NCBI GenBank assembly: GCA_035578175.1
Contig: JAQMRL010000001.1
Coordinates: 439,046,124-439,110,123 of the forward strand
Source of the DNA: Catonia carolina
Taxonomy: Eukaryota > Arthropoda > Insecta > Hemiptera > Achilidae
Length of the DNA: 64,000 bases
Reading direction: 5' to 3'
A model generated the notes under the pieces. It did no database searches. It was not told where the DNA came from and was given only the letters and a program-made list of their open reading frames with translations. The translations under genes and the position numbers were made by a program. Numbering within the stretch: position 1 is the first letter of the stretch; every line of letters starts with the position of its first letter. Shown in pieces: positions 43,161 through 54,937 of this stretch.

Positions 43161-43436
43161 ATAAGTCAAATCATGTTCAGGCTTCCTAAAAAAAATATGT
43201 ATTCTCTTACTTAGATTTGTAGCAAAAAAAAGTAAGTATGATTTTAATATTATTAAAGACTTCAAAATTTTACAATTAAAAAATATTGGTAAAATGGATA
43301 AAATCACTAATTAGTAACAGTTTAGAAAATATACTTGTACAAACATACAAAGCATTCGAAGAAATGTTACTTTATTTTAATAAGTGAACACAAACTTCTG
43401 AAACCAAAATTAACTTTAAAAAGAAATTAATGGTTG

Positions 43437-43509
43437 CCTCCGTGGCGCAATGATCAGCATACTACACTGCAAAGTGGAAGTCTCAGGTTCGAATCCTGGC
43501 TAGGATACA
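43437..43509 (+). pseudogene. tRNA-like sequence (SINE head or tRNA pseudogene)
   Basis: A-box TGGCGCAATGATCAGC and a perfect B-box/T-arm, CAGGTTCGAATCCTG, lie about 35 nt apart. The acceptor stem pairs at only about half its positions, and the anticodon arm (CACTGCAAAGTG) has an abnormal loop. A working tRNA is therefore unlikely. Confidence 0.6.
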
Positions 43510-43794
43510 GAAAATTATTACACTTTTGACCCAGCATTCTTTAATCCAAAGTTGTCTCTAACATCTAAAATTTTGAGGTCTGTTATTTCACTCCAATATG
43601 ACTTCTATGTCACACTGGGTTAGAAGGGGTTACACAATATTATACAATTAAACCAACTACAAATCTAATTCATCGAGTCGAGTCTTGAAAGAAGTGAGCT
43701 CACGCTCGGGAAGACGACGTCGTCGTTAGGCTACCTTGTCGTTTGGAGAATTGGATGAAAGGAACTGTTTTGAAATTTTTCTTTATTTGCAATT

Positions 43795-44191
43795 GTTGTT
43801 GTTTAGGTCATCAGCCAAAAAGCTGGTTTGAACCTGTAGAGGTTTTACTAAGTAAAACGAGGAGTGAGGTGGTTTACCATTGCCACAACTCACTGAGTGA
43901 AAAAGTATGCTTATCAGCATGCCGGGCCCTCTGAAAAGCACATATTTTCCACTCTGCAAATGACACCTTCACTTCATTCACCACAGGGTCTGGCTGTATA
44001 ATGAAATTCATTACTTTCAGAGCAGATAACTCTGATTAGTGCCTTTTACACCTCTACCTCTTCTGTTCTTAAATGGTCCAGTCATTTAATTGGCTGACCA
44101 TGTGATAAGAAACAGAACTATTTATTTTAGCCCTGCAACGAACAGATTGAGTGTAAATAATTTGACACTCCACCTGTCTGTTATGGGCAGT
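43795..44191 (-). mobile_element. SINE-A, inverted, full length, ~10-bp target duplication
   Basis: ATTTGCAATT (43785-43794) and ATTTGGAATT (44192-44201) differ at one position. From GTTGTTGTTTAGG to TGTTATGGGCAGT. Confidence 0.9.
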
Positions 44192-44530
44192 ATTTGGAAT
44201 TACAGATGATTAACTGAGGGGAAAGATGGGCTCGGAATCGGGATAACAGCGAGAACGTTGCCTGGGGATGGGAAACTTTTTCTAGTCGGGAGTGTTCGTT
44301 ACTAGTAGGAAATATTTACAGGGATGTTTGTAGGGAGTCTATAAAAAATCGTGGAATAGCTATTTAAATTTTACTTGTGGCGGGCGAGGTGTCGTGTGCT
44401 GCCCGTTGCCAAGCTTTGTGCAGCTGAGAAGTATGCATTACGTCACTACTACTGTGAGAGATTGCGTTAGTAGTAGTAACGTTTTACTAGTATTGTGTTT
44501 GTAGTAGTCAAGGGTACTATTCAAACTAAA
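44192..44530. other. Unassigned stretch
   Basis: GC-moderate, no frame, no known repeat. Confidence 0.4.
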
Positions 44531-44665
44531 GTCCAGCCTTTCTAAGTTTGCTCCTACTGTCAACAAACAATGATGTCACTGAGCATGCGCATTACATAAA
44601 AATGAGTACACGCTGATTAACAAGCACCAACAAAATACTTTCAAAATTTTGTTTTTTTTTCATGG
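44531..44665 (-). mobile_element. MITE-E right-end fragment, inverted
   Basis: AAAGTCCAGCCTTTCTAAGT then ttgctcctactgtcaacaaacaatgatg, ACTGAGCATGCGCATTACAT and ACACGCTGATTAA match the complement of the MITE-E right end. The left half is missing. Confidence 0.7.
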
Positions 44666-45050
44666 CGTCCTTAAACATTTGACAGACACTGTAGGTCTAC
44701 CTTTAAATATTATTAATGCAGTAATCTTTAGTAATTTTATTTAATTATTTTCCACTCAGTAGAAATGATGATAAGAAAGCAATGAAAAATAGTGTTCAGT
44801 ATAAAAAAAGTGCGGGACGTCTAACAGAAAGATTCAAAATTATTATAACTGGTAACGACGGGCCCTGCTTATATATATATCTGTGCCCTGGAGGTAAAGG
44901 GTTTTAACTCCAATTTTGGTAAAATTAAGTTTTAAAATCAGCAAGAAAGCTCTATAAAAGTTGCAGTAACCACATTAACTACACTTTTGTATAATGATGC
45001 GGAAGATTTTTAAAATGACTACTATTTTTAACTCTGAATATATACTCGTT
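44666..45050. other. Unassigned AT-rich stretch
   Basis: Nothing recognised. Confidence 0.4.
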
Positions 45051-45061
45051 ATTGACAATAA

Positions 45062-45364
45062 CAGCCAATTAAATGACTGAATCATTTAAGAACAGAAGAG
45101 GTAGAGGTGTACTGTGACACTAATCAGGTTTATCTCCTCTGAAAGTAATGAATTTCATTATACAGCCAGACCCTGTGGTGAATGAAGTGAAGGTGTCATT
45201 TGCAGAGTGGAAAATGTGTGCTTTTCAGAGGGCTCGGCATGCTGATAAGCGTACTTTTCCACTCAGTGAGTTGTGGCAATGGTAAACCACCTCACTCCTT
45301 GTTTTACTTAGTAAAACCTCTACAGGTTCAAACCAGCCTTTCGGCTGTTGACCTAAACAACAAC
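45062..45364 (+). mobile_element. SINE-A, 5'-truncated, 11-bp target duplication
   Basis: ATTGACAATAA occurs exactly at 45051-45061 and 45365-45375. The element starts inside the family core (CAGCCAATTAAATGACTGAA), missing the first ~100 bp. Truncation with a perfect duplication is direct evidence of target-primed reverse transcription. Confidence 0.93.
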
Positions 45365-45375
45365 ATTGACAATAA

Positions 45376-45676
45376 GTTATTTTATTTTGAATTATTTTGT
45401 TTTTAATTGTCCAACTGATAGGCGTCAGAATTTGCTTGAATTCTGTAATTTTTTCAAACATTGTTGTGAATAAAATGCTGTTTCTTAATAAGAATAGAGT
45501 TAGCACAAAATATGTTGTCTAAGTTTTGTTTTCGTTTGATTTAATCAAGTTCTGTGGGTGGTCAGAGAGAGAGAGATATAAGTTAAGAAAGTTGTTTAGT
45601 CATTTAAATCTCTGTATCAGAAGCTATATTGGGAAGCAAATTTAATTAAATTTGAACACCTTCAGAATTTAAAAAA
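45376..45676. other. Unassigned stretch
   Basis: Contains a short GA run (gagagagaga, near 45566). Nothing else seen. Confidence 0.4.
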
Positions 45677-46615
45677 TCTGGTGTGAAACACACAAATTTC
45701 TCTTACCACCGCAAATAATGACCAATATAACCTAACATTAGTAATAAAACATTAGAAATAAACAAAAAACTAACCTCAAAAAACATAACGTTATTTTAAT
45801 CATGAGTGAAAGACGCAAAATGAAAATCGACCTCAGTTTGGCTTAAAAATACGGAAAATCACTCTTTCACGCTCAACTAGGCTCTGTAGAGAAAAATGTT
45901 CTAAATAAAAGTTGCAGATCTTTTAATTTTCTATAAATTCGATTAGATACACTTTTATTATAAAATGCATACTAAGGCCGAAATCTTAAAAAAATCAATT
46001 TTTCACACGTTTTCGTGAGAAAAAAACAGAAAATTGCTAATTACTGCTAAACTAAGCGTTATGCAAAAAAATGTTTGATATAAAAGTTGTAGGTTTTTAA
46101 ATTCTCTACAACTTTTATTATATAATTTTTTCGCTAAATTGCATATTAAAGCCGTAATCTTAAAAAAAACAACGTTTTTACGTAAAAACAGCCTCACCCA
46201 GAATTTCAGCAAATATGACACCTACCCTATCTTGTAGAGAATATAAAATTAAGTAAACCAGGCGATTTTTAAAAAAATCGTACGACCAGTTTTTGAGAAA
46301 ATTGCAAAAAAGTGAAAAATTATACGAATAAACTAGTACTTCCGGTTGACCGATTTTGATGAAAATGTTCGTGTCGGGTCTGGTAGTGGTAAGCAACTTA
46401 AGTTTCAAGTTTCAAGTTCGTACGATGTTCCGTTCATGAGATATTCTGTTCACACACACACACACACACACACAGACCAATCGCTAAAAACATGTTTTTT
46501 GGGTTCAGGGGGTCTGAAAACATATAGATCCGGTGAAAACTCGATTTCGAAAAATCGACATGAAAACGATACTTTCCTTTCTAAAGCTATATATTCATAT
46601 AGGCAAGAGAAAGTA
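45677..46615 (+). mobile_element. HINE-B, full length
   Basis: TCTGGTGTGAAACACACAAA at the 5' end (a few nt deleted), microsatellite (CA)n at 46451-46474, 3' hairpin region disturbed by an AAAG insertion, then GGCAAGAGAAAGTA. Confidence 0.87.
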
Positions 46616-47056
46616 AAAAAAGAAAAACTTCCATGTTTTTGGCTCTTCTAAAAAATTACAAAAATGGAGTTAACCCGCTTTACTTCTTAAGTACAGATGC
46701 AATTAATTACCAAAAATTAACATAAAACTAACCTTTTTTTTCAATGACGAAATATTCATTAAAGAAAGAAATAATTCTAGTTCAATATACACACTGGAAC
46801 ACGTTTTAATAAAACAAAAATCATAGTGGTAAACAATCAAAAGTTCTCAGATACAAAACTAACCAACTTACATGGGCCGCCCGCGCAAGAAGTTAAACTG
46901 ACCGAAGAAAGACGATACGATAGATTGATTGCATCGTCGTAGATTGTCATTTGTTTGAAAGGGGGCGCATCATATAATAAACATGTTGAAACATGCACTG
47001 CCACTACCAGTCAGTCAATCAAACAAATAAACGGAGGGCACTTTTATATCCATACG
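46616..47056. other. Unassigned stretch
   Basis: No repeat family or frame recognised. Confidence 0.4.
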
Positions 47057-47439
47057 TACTATACGCGCGCCAGCTGATGATCTCTGTCGCCTGGGGAAGT
47101 GGGGCGGATGGCCTAATAGAATGTGACTAATATTTTTGTCTTATCGTGCAGTACAAAAACATTTAGTCATAGTGTAAATATTATTATTATGTCTAAGTAT
47201 TTATTATTATAGGCCTACGTGTATTATTGCTTTTCACAACGGATACACGTGTCACAATATACAGTTGTACATTTTGTGCTAGGTAATGCGTCTCGGATGT
47301 GTTAATCATTATTCATGATTTTTGATCACTAAAGTGATTTTTATTTTGAAATTAAAGTGTGTTAACGTGCCAAAAGTTATTTGTTTTGTGTTAGGTAAAT
47401 TTCTACGTGTATTTTTCATATCTTTTGTTTTATTTTAAT

Positions 47440-47556
47440 ATGTCTTCCCGGAAAAATAAAGCGGTAATTCATTCGGAATTGCGACATATTATTGCATCAG
47501 TTATAAAAAACTGTGATGAAGAATCGCGTAAAGGACTCGGAATTGGCTTAACCATT
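47440..47556 (+). CDS. Possible first exon, duplicated; transposase-like N-terminus
   Basis: MSSRKNKAVIHSELRHIIAS then VIKNCDEESRKG, followed by GIGLT. The segment HIIASVIKNCDEESRK resembles LICSVIKCCDVKAK in the minus-strand frame at 14902-15096. It is repeated at 48359-48478 with Leu-to-Val and Leu-to-Pro changes. After the shared part the two copies differ, so an exon ending here is plausible. No donor site was confirmed. Confidence 0.35.
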
Positions 47557-48358
47557 CGATTTTTTTTTTACCTCAGTAAAAAAATCATAATCCAAATGGA
47601 TTATGATTAGGTACTGATTAGGACTGAGGTAAAAAAAATCATAATCATAATTTGCTACTAATTATTTAGGCCTATAAATTAATGTTATGAAATATATATT
47701 TTTTAATTTCCTTATTTTCTATGCTACGTACATATTTTAATTCCTGAGGACTGGCTGACTCAAACTGTAAATAATTACTAAATATTAATAAATACAATGA
47801 AAGAAAAGTAAAAGAGTTACTATATTATAGAATAAATTGAAATAATAAAACAAAAGGTTACTTTATAATGACAAGAACATTATGATAAATGTTTTTTTTT
47901 TATGAATAGTATAATCTTTCATTGCATGCCGTAACAGAAATTCCTCACACGGATCACGAGCTGACGCGGCTGCTATACTATACGCGCGCCAGCTGATGAT
48001 CTCTGTCGCCTGGGGTAGTGGGGCGGGTGGCCTAATAGAATGTGACTAATATTTTTGTCTTATCGTGCAGTAAAAAAACATTTAGTCATCGTGTAAATAT
48101 TATTATTATGTCTATGTATTTATTTATTATAGGCCTACGTGTATTATTGCTTTTCACAACGGATACACGTGTCACAATATACAGTTGTACATTTTGTGCT
48201 AGGTAATGCGTCTCGGATGTGTTAATCATTATTCATGATTTTTGATCACTAAAGTGATTTTTATTTTGAAATTAAAGTGTGTTAACGTGCCAAAAGTTAT
48301 TTGTTTTGTGTTAGGTAAATTTCTACGTGTATTTTTCATATCTTTTGTTTTATTTTAA

Positions 48359-48478
48359 TATGTCTTCCCGGAAAAATAAAGCGGTAATTCATTCGGAAGT
48401 GCGACATATTATTGCATCAGTTATAAAAAACTGTGATGAAGAATCGCGTAAAGGACCCGGAATTGGCTTAACCACTTG
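48359..48478 (+). CDS. Second copy of the putative exon
   Basis: MSSRKNKAVIHSEVRHIIAS then VIKNCDEESRKGPGIGLTT and a stop. Only two replacement differences from 47440-47556 are seen over about 37 codons, which is weak evidence on constraint. Confidence 0.3.
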
Positions 48479-48852
48479 ACTGAGGTAAAAAAAAATCATA
48501 ATCATAATTTGCTACTAATTATTTAGGCCTATAAATTAATGTTATGAAATATATATTTTTTAATTTCCTTATTTTCTATGCTACGTTCATATTTTAATTC
48601 CTGAGGACTGCCTGACTCAAACTGTAAATAATTACTAAATATTAATAAATACAACGAAAGAAAAGTAAAAGAGTTACTATATTATAGAATAAATTGAAAT
48701 AATAAAACAAAAGGTTACTTTATAATGACAAGAACATTATGATAAATGTTTTTTTTATGAATAGTATAATCTTTCACTGCATGCCGTAACACAAATTCCT
48801 CACACGGATCACGAGCTGACGCGCTTATAGTACAATTTATTAACATCTGTTA

Positions 48853-49561
48853 GGCGGAGTGCACACCTATACGATACGATACGATACGATACGATACGTA
48901 AGATACGATATTTATCTCATGCGATAAATGTCTGCTTGCTCAATACAAAACACATTGCTGGTGAAAACTTGCCGCACACCAGTGATACAGCGACATTTAT
49001 CGTACGATATTTGTAGCATACGATATGTTCGGCTTGTCTTATGCGATAAATATCTTAAGACATTAGTCGCCCTGACACCCCTGTTAAAACATCATCATGC
49101 TATCGCGTTTTCTTATTTTCATCGTTAAAAATTTGTTTTAATTATATTATTACAATAATGAAGGACGATCCTGTTTTTATGATATTCTTTGTAATGAGGG
49201 ACAATTTTCTCTAAATCGGAGAAACTAGATTTAAAATAAAATAAAAATTCTCAGGTCTCATTCTGTATGTCTCCGTGAATTTATCTTCATACAGCGATAG
49301 TTCTTTATATAGAATAAATAGCTGAACTGTGGTGTGCATTGTGTAAATTATATCGATGAACCCAAAACCTTCTGTTTATCCTTCTATTTCGTCTTCTACG
49401 GAAATACCAACGGGAGATTACAAAATCCTCTTCGCTTGAGAACTCATTATATACTGAGAAAATTATTAAGATTATATCGTACAAATAAAATCGTATCTCA
49501 CTGGTGTGCATTCATGTAAGATATACGATAAATATCGTATCGCATAGGTGTGCACTCCGCC
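48853..49561. mobile_element. DNA transposon/MITE with GGCGGAGTGCACACC termini
   Basis: GGCGGAGTGCACACCTAT then (ACGAT)n at the left, mirrored by ATCGTATCGCATAGGTGTGC then actccgcc at the right. CGATA-rich subterminal words (gatatttgtagcatacgata, tatcgtacgatat) recur inside. 709 bp, no transposase. The target duplication is not clear (tta/ttg). Confidence 0.8.
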
Positions 49562-49925
49562 TTGCCTTACTGAACAACCCTAATATAGGCCTACTCAACA
49601 AGGAAAAAACTACCTATATAAAATTATTATATAACATACGAGCATAATCTTTTAAATTTGTACAGTAATATTATTTCATTTAGTTTTATTGTTTTTTAAT
49701 AAATTTTGATATTTCTCTTCGCATAATTAAATTCAATATTTACAAAAGTACGGTATCGTGAAAAATCACTACACGTACCAGAATTGGTATACACATAACT
49801 TCCACAAGCCAAAAAAAATTACCTACATTAGCTAAAACTATATGTAACAAATTTTCGAATTTTAAAATTACCTAGTTCTAAGTACTATATAATGTATTAC
49901 CTGTTTTAATACCTGTTGTTTGTAT
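49562..49925. other. Unassigned AT-rich stretch
   Basis: The right part (49795-49925: aacttccacaagccaaaaaa, ctatatgtaacaaatttt) resembles 50981-51055 and 52300-52390, suggesting a short repeat related to HINE-B edges. Confidence 0.4.
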
Positions 49926-49934
49926 TTTCAATAA

Positions 49935-50149
49935 GCGAGAAAGAGAAAGTTTTTATTTTCTCTTTCGCTTAATGAAAATATAGGAAGGTAATTATTGTTT
50001 TCTTGCCGATTTTTCCAATTCCAATTTGTTTTTATGTTGAATTGATGTGTAACACTCACAGGACATTCTCTTATCAATGTAATGCGAAAAACATTACCCA
50101 ACTTTAATCTTGATTGAATGACACTCAATAAAAATTAACCTGTGTTTAA
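49935..50149 (-). mobile_element. HINE-B-like short relative
   Basis: Shows GAAAATATAGGAAGGTAATT then attgttttcttgccgattttt, TGATGTGTAACACTCACAG and GACATTCTCTTATCAATGTA. These are the same end modules as HINE-B in a much shorter frame, and the opposite module order to full copies. A second such piece lies at 52040-52480. Confidence 0.45.
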
Positions 50150-50159
50150 TAATGCCCAC

Positions 50160-50918
50160 CTCTTGCTAACTGATCCACCTCTTGCAAAGAAAATCCGTAT
50201 AGGAGATCAAGAAATAAAGATTGTGGACAGTTTCAAATATCTGGGTGAAGTCATAACGTACAATCTCAATGAGAAACAAGCATGGGACAGTAGAATAAAT
50301 AAGTTGAGAAGAGCACAGTATGCCACAAAGAACACTTACAACAAGAAATCACTATCAATAGCCACAAAATTGAATCATTATAAGACAGTTACTCAACCAA
50401 TAATAACTTACGCAAGTGAAACCATCTTTAAAACCACTAATACCATCGCAATAGACAAATTACTAAAAATTGAAAGAAGAATAATCAGAACTTGTATCAA
50501 CAAAAGCTATCATGAAAATGGACACTGGAGATTGGCTTCCAACGAAACTGTATACAAAGAAATTGAACCTGTCACAAGTACAATGAGGAAAAAACGAATA
50601 TCTTTCTTCGGTCACTTGATTAGAGCTCCGGAGGACAGACTGAGCAGAAGAGTTATTGAAAAGCTGTGGAAAAGTAAGACAAATATTCAATGGATTGAAG
50701 AACTCAGGGAGGATATGAGAGAGTTGCGCATAACATTCGAGGATTTGAAGGACAAGTCAGACAGCATCGGAATCCTGAACGACAAACAGACAAGACTTCA
50801 GATCAAAGTCGGACATAGAATGGGAAGAGTGATTTCAGACGAGGAAAGGAAATTGATTTCTGAGCGGATGAGGAGATGTTGGGCGGAGAGAAGACGAAAG
50901 AGGGCCGGAAGATGCTGA
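50160..50918 (+). pseudogene. LINE ORF2 C-terminal region, open frame
   Basis: Uninterrupted from the insertion junction to the stop: DQEIKIVDSFKYLGEVIT (RT thumb), NHYKTVTQPIITYASETI, KLLKIERRIIRTCINKSY, RKKRISFFGHLIRAPEDRLS and a strongly basic end, RMRRCWAERRRKRAGRC. The apparent start Met at 50142 lies outside the element, in host sequence. The RT palm (FADD) is missing because of 5' truncation. A different LINE family from 30136-30984. An intact frame implies youth. Confidence 0.85.
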
Positions 50919-50943
50919 CTACAGTGGTCCAATGAAGGCCATA

Positions 50944-50970
<27 letters not shown>
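50160..50970 (+). mobile_element. LINE, 5'-truncated, with 10-bp target duplication
   Basis: TAATGCCCAC lies at 50150-50159 and again at 50971-50980. The element ends in (AATA)/(AAT)n at about 50949-50970. Complete tail plus duplication marks it as a genuine retrotransposition event rather than a rearranged fragment. Confidence 0.9.
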
Positions 50971-50974
<4 letters not shown>

Positions 50975-51069
50975 GCCCACTAGACAAAAAAATTATATAT
51001 ATGTAATATATTTTCGCTTTTTAAAATTGTCTAGTTATAAGTATTGTAAATGTTAACCTAAATAATTTT

Positions 51070-51206
51070 TCCTTTCTCTTGCCTATATGAACAAATAGGA
51101 AGGAAAGTATTGCTTCCATGTCGATTTTTCGCAATTGAGTTTTCACCGGATCTACACGTTTTCAGACCCCTGAACCAAAAAAAATGTTTTTAGCGATCGG
51201 TCTGTG

Positions 51207-51287
<81 letters not shown>

Positions 51288-52037
51288 TGTGTCTGTGAAC
51301 AGAATGTCTCACGAACGGAATGTCGTACGAAGTTGAAACTTGAAACTTAAGTTACATACCACTACCGGACCCGGCACGAACATTTTCATCAAAATCGGTC
51401 AACCGGAAGTCGTACTTTTTTCGTGTCATTTTTCACTTTTTTGCGATTCTCTCAATAACGGCTACTACGTTTTTTTTAAAATCACCTTATTTACTACACT
51501 TTTTATGCTCTACAAGATAGGGTACGCGCCATTTCTGCTGAAATTCTTGGGAAGGCTGTTTTTACGTATAAAATTGCTTTTTAAAATTGTTACTTTAATA
51601 TGCATTTAAGCGCAAAAATGTATATAATAAAAGTTGTAGACAATTTAAAATCCTACAACTTTTATTTCTAACATTTTTTTGTATAACGCTTAGTTTAGCG
51701 GTAATTAGTGATTTTCTATTTTTTTCTCACGAAAACGTGTAAAAAATCGATGTTACTAAGATTTCGGCCTAGAATGCATTTTACGACAGAAATGTATATA
51801 ATCAAATTTTTCTCTACAGAGCCAAGTTTAGCGTGAAAGAGTGATTTTCCGTATTTTTAAGCCAAACTGGGGTTGATTTTCATTTTGCGTCATTCACTAA
51901 TGATTAAAATTAGGTTACGTTTATTGAGGTTAGTTTTTTGTTTATTTCTAATGTTTTATGACTAATGTTAGGTTTATTGTTAATAATTATAGTCTATATA
52001 TTGGCAAGAGAAAGTTGTGTAAGTGTTTCACACCAGA
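51070..52037 (-). mobile_element. HINE-B, inverted, full length
   Basis: Left CCTTTCTCTTGCC then CCTATATGAACAAATAGG hairpin. Right GGCAAGAGAAAGTTGTGTAA then gtgtttcacaccaga. It carries the longest microsatellite in the window, (GT)n at 51209-51296. Confidence 0.9.
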
Positions 52038-52039
52038 TT

Positions 52040-52480
52040 TTTTACCTTCTCTTGCCCTATACACATACATATATGGAATACACATGGAAGGAAAGTACTG
52101 TTTTCATGTCGACTTTTCCAAATCAAAATAGTTTTTGGTTGATTTGGTGTTAAACACTCACACGACATTATCTTACCAATGTAAATTATGAACAACATAA
52201 CCTATTTTTCATCATGAATAGGCTACACAATGTAATAAGAAAAACATTTCCCTAATTTTAATTTCACTAAAAGACGCTAAATAAAAATTAACCTCTTTTT
52301 GATAACTTCCATTAGCCAAAAAATAATAATATTTAACTAATTTGCTTAGATTTAATTACTATATGCAACACCAGTTTAATTTATTATTTTCACTTTCCCT
52401 TTATACGAATAGAGGCCTATAAGGAAGGAAATTATTGCTATCATGCCAGCTTTTTTGATTCGAAATTATTTTCATTGTTA
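52040..52480. mobile_element. HINE-B-like rearranged pieces
   Basis: CTTCTCTTGCCCTATACACA, then AGGAAAGTACTGTTTTCATG and TCGACTTTTCC, then GTGTTAAACACTCACACGAC with ATTATCTTACCAATGTAAAT. A second AGGAAGGAAATTATTGC follows near 52421. End modules only, without the 0.7-kb middle. Confidence 0.5.
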
Positions 52481-52573
52481 TAACTCGTTGTAGTATAGTA
52501 AAATTTTAAACTTTAATTTATTTAATTTCACATATTATTATTAGACCTATTATTATTATTATTATTGAAAAAA

Positions 52574-53552
52574 TCTGGTGTGAAACACTCACACAACTTT
52601 CTCTTGCCAATGCAAATAATGACCAATATAACCTAACATTATTGAAAATAAACAAAAACCTAACTTCAATAAACGTAACCTAATTTTAATCATGAGTGAA
52701 AGACGCAAAACGAAATTCAACCTCAGTTTGGCTTAAAAATACGAAATATCACTCTTTCACGCTAAAATAGGCTCTGTAGAGAAAACTGCTTTAAATAAAA
52801 GTTGTAGATCTTTAAATTTCTTATAAATTTGATTGTATACACTTTTGTCGTTAAATGCATACCAAGACCGAAATCTTTAAAAATATCGATTTTTTTTTTT
52901 ACAAGTTTTCGTAAGAAAAAAAACAAAATCGCTAATTACCGCTAAACTAAACGTTATACAAAAAAATGTTCGAAATAAAAGTTGTAGGATTTTAAATTAT
53001 CTAGAATTTTTCTTATATAAAATTTTACGCTAAAATGCATATTACAGCCGTTATCTTAAAAAAAACAATTTTTTTACGTAAAAACAGCCTCACCCAGAAT
53101 TTCAGCAAACATGGTACCTACCCTATCTTGTAGAGCATAAAAAAGTTAGTAAACCAGGCGATTTTTAAAAAAAATCGTAGGACCAGTTTTTGAGAAAATC
53201 GCAAAAAAGTGAAAAATTACACGAATAAACTACTACTTCCGGTTGACCGATTTCGATGAAAATGTTCGTGAAAATGTTCACGAACATTTTCATCGAAATC
53301 ATTTACCGGGTACGGTAGTGGTATGTAAGTTAAGTTTCAAGTTTGTACCATGTTCCGTTCTTTAGTTTTTCTGTTCACACACACGCACACGCGCGCGCGC
53401 GCATACACACACACACAGACTAATCGGTAAAAACATGTTTTATGGTTTCAGGGGGTCTGAAAACGTGTAGATCCGTTGAAAACTCGATTTCGGAAAATCG
53501 ACATGAAAACAATACTTTCCTTCCTATATATTCATATAGGCAAGAGAAAGTA
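52574..53552 (+). mobile_element. HINE-B, full length, with a local inverted duplication
   Basis: Standard ends (TCTGGTGTGAAACACTCACA; hairpin; GGCAAGAGAAAGTA). At 53252-53300 the word TTTCGATGAAAATGTTCGTG is followed by 8 nt and then its complement, a 20-bp-stem hairpin absent from the other copies. Microsatellite of CA and CGCG at 53375-53418. Confidence 0.88.
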
Positions 53553-53897
53553 AAAATAACTTCAAAAATAACCGATCGTACTAATTTTACTACCGGAACG
53601 ATACAAACAGGATGAACAATATAACTTGAGAAAAAACAAAACAAAACGAGACAAACTTTTCGGGTCACCGAGTGGACCAAGTTATAATTAGTCAGTAACA
53701 GGCGTCATTCTGCTAACTGATAATATAGCCTAATGAAATAATAAAAACAACGAAAAACAAACAAGAAAAACAAATTTATTACAAAATAATTACAAGAATA
53801 GGCCGGCTATTAAATCAAAAATAATCTCGCTAATACAGATGTCTATTATTCGGAATTCTCGATGATCCGTACTTAAATTGAAGAGGATACACACCAC
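53553..53897. other. Unassigned stretch
   Basis: No feature recognised. Confidence 0.4.
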
Positions 53898-54932
53898 AAT
53901 TGAAAGGGGTCGGTGGAAGAAAGTGCTAACCCACAAAATTTCTAGCATGATTTTTCTTAAATATTCTGTAAAAATAAAATATCCAGCACGTTTTTAACGG
54001 GATACTTTATTCACGATCTTAAGAACGTAGTATATTAACAGAAAACACAAATGTTTAACAAATATTCAAAAACATGATTTGTAGATTTCAGTAAACGTTT
54101 AAGGGGAGCAGACTATTTTCATTATCCCCAGACTATACCTGCAATACTAACTTAGGTAGATTTTTTGTAGAAACCGTTAAAGCTACAAAGCTGAGCTTTG
54201 GCACACCTTTCTAAAGCACCGTTTTACACAAATTTGTACCAGAGCTTTTTCATTTATCTTTATCCAATCTAAAAATGATTTTTATTCTCAAAAAATGTTC
54301 AAATGTGCACAAATTTTTTTATGAAAAACACACCCAAAAAATAAAAACTCCAAAATTTTTGAAATATCTCTGGAGTAAATACACACCTTAGTATTAAAAT
54401 GTAGTGTGTGAAATTTCACACTCCTAGTTGATATGGTTCCTAAAATAAGTGTACCTTAAGTCAAAAAATACAATATGCGGAAATAGTAAAAGCATAATAC
54501 CGTAACAGAAACACCTATTGCCAATTGGAATAATTAACTTCCAAACGAAAACACACCAATATTTCCTCTACGGCTGATTCCTACGCGTTCTAGAAATTAT
54601 CGTTTTTATGTGAACGCGATCTCCGTAATGTTGGAGCAGTAACATGATAATATTAATCTCAATTTACAAGAATGACAAAACGTGAAAAAATATCGAAATA
54701 AACACTACGTACCCCATCAACGTAAAAACATAATTTTTCTCAACAGAAAAAGCAACGAATGTCGTGTTATTTATATCAATTATTTAAATAGGGGAAAACG
54801 ATCGATCAATATTTATGGGTAAATTGAAAAATCAATATTTTTTATTAAAATCAGTCTGCTGCCCTTAAAATGACATTGCGTAAAATTATGTTGATGTGGG
54901 TTAGCAATGTCTTCTGCCGACCCATTCAATTA
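53898..54932. mobile_element. MITE-F copy 2, split by a TTAA element
   Basis: Left AATTGAAAGGGGTCGGTGGA then agaaagtgctaacccac. Right GATGTGGGTTAGCAATGTCT then tctgccgacccattcaatta. Inverted relative to copy 1 at 28667-29531. Without the insert it is about 280 bp. Confidence 0.82.
54113..54864. mobile_element. TTAA-targeting MITE with GGGGAGCAGACT termini
   Basis: TTAA at 54109-54112 and 54865-54868 flanks GGGGAGCAGACT...AGTCTGCTGCCC. The empty site is seen in MITE-F copy 1 (CTTTTAAATAAAATGACG, complement of the region near 28735). 752 bp, no ORF. The 5' GGGG resembles the MITE at 36580, but the interiors differ. Confidence 0.87.
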
Positions 54933-54937
54933 TTAGG

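Larger units (their letters stand above)
47057..48825. repeat. Tandem duplication of ~0.9 kb
   Basis: Unit 1 (47057-47975) and unit 2 (47976-48825) start TACTATACGCGCGCCAGCTG and end GGATCACGAGCTGACGCG. They differ by scattered substitutions and by about 75 bp present only in unit 1 (47556-47630). That extra piece contains AATCATAATCC/GGATTATGATT inverted words and repeats the ACCTCAGT/ACTGAGGT ends. The duplication is moderately recent. Confidence 0.9.

Noticed and set aside
43437..43509. Functional tRNA gene
   Set aside because: Boxes are good, but acceptor and anticodon arms do not pair properly.
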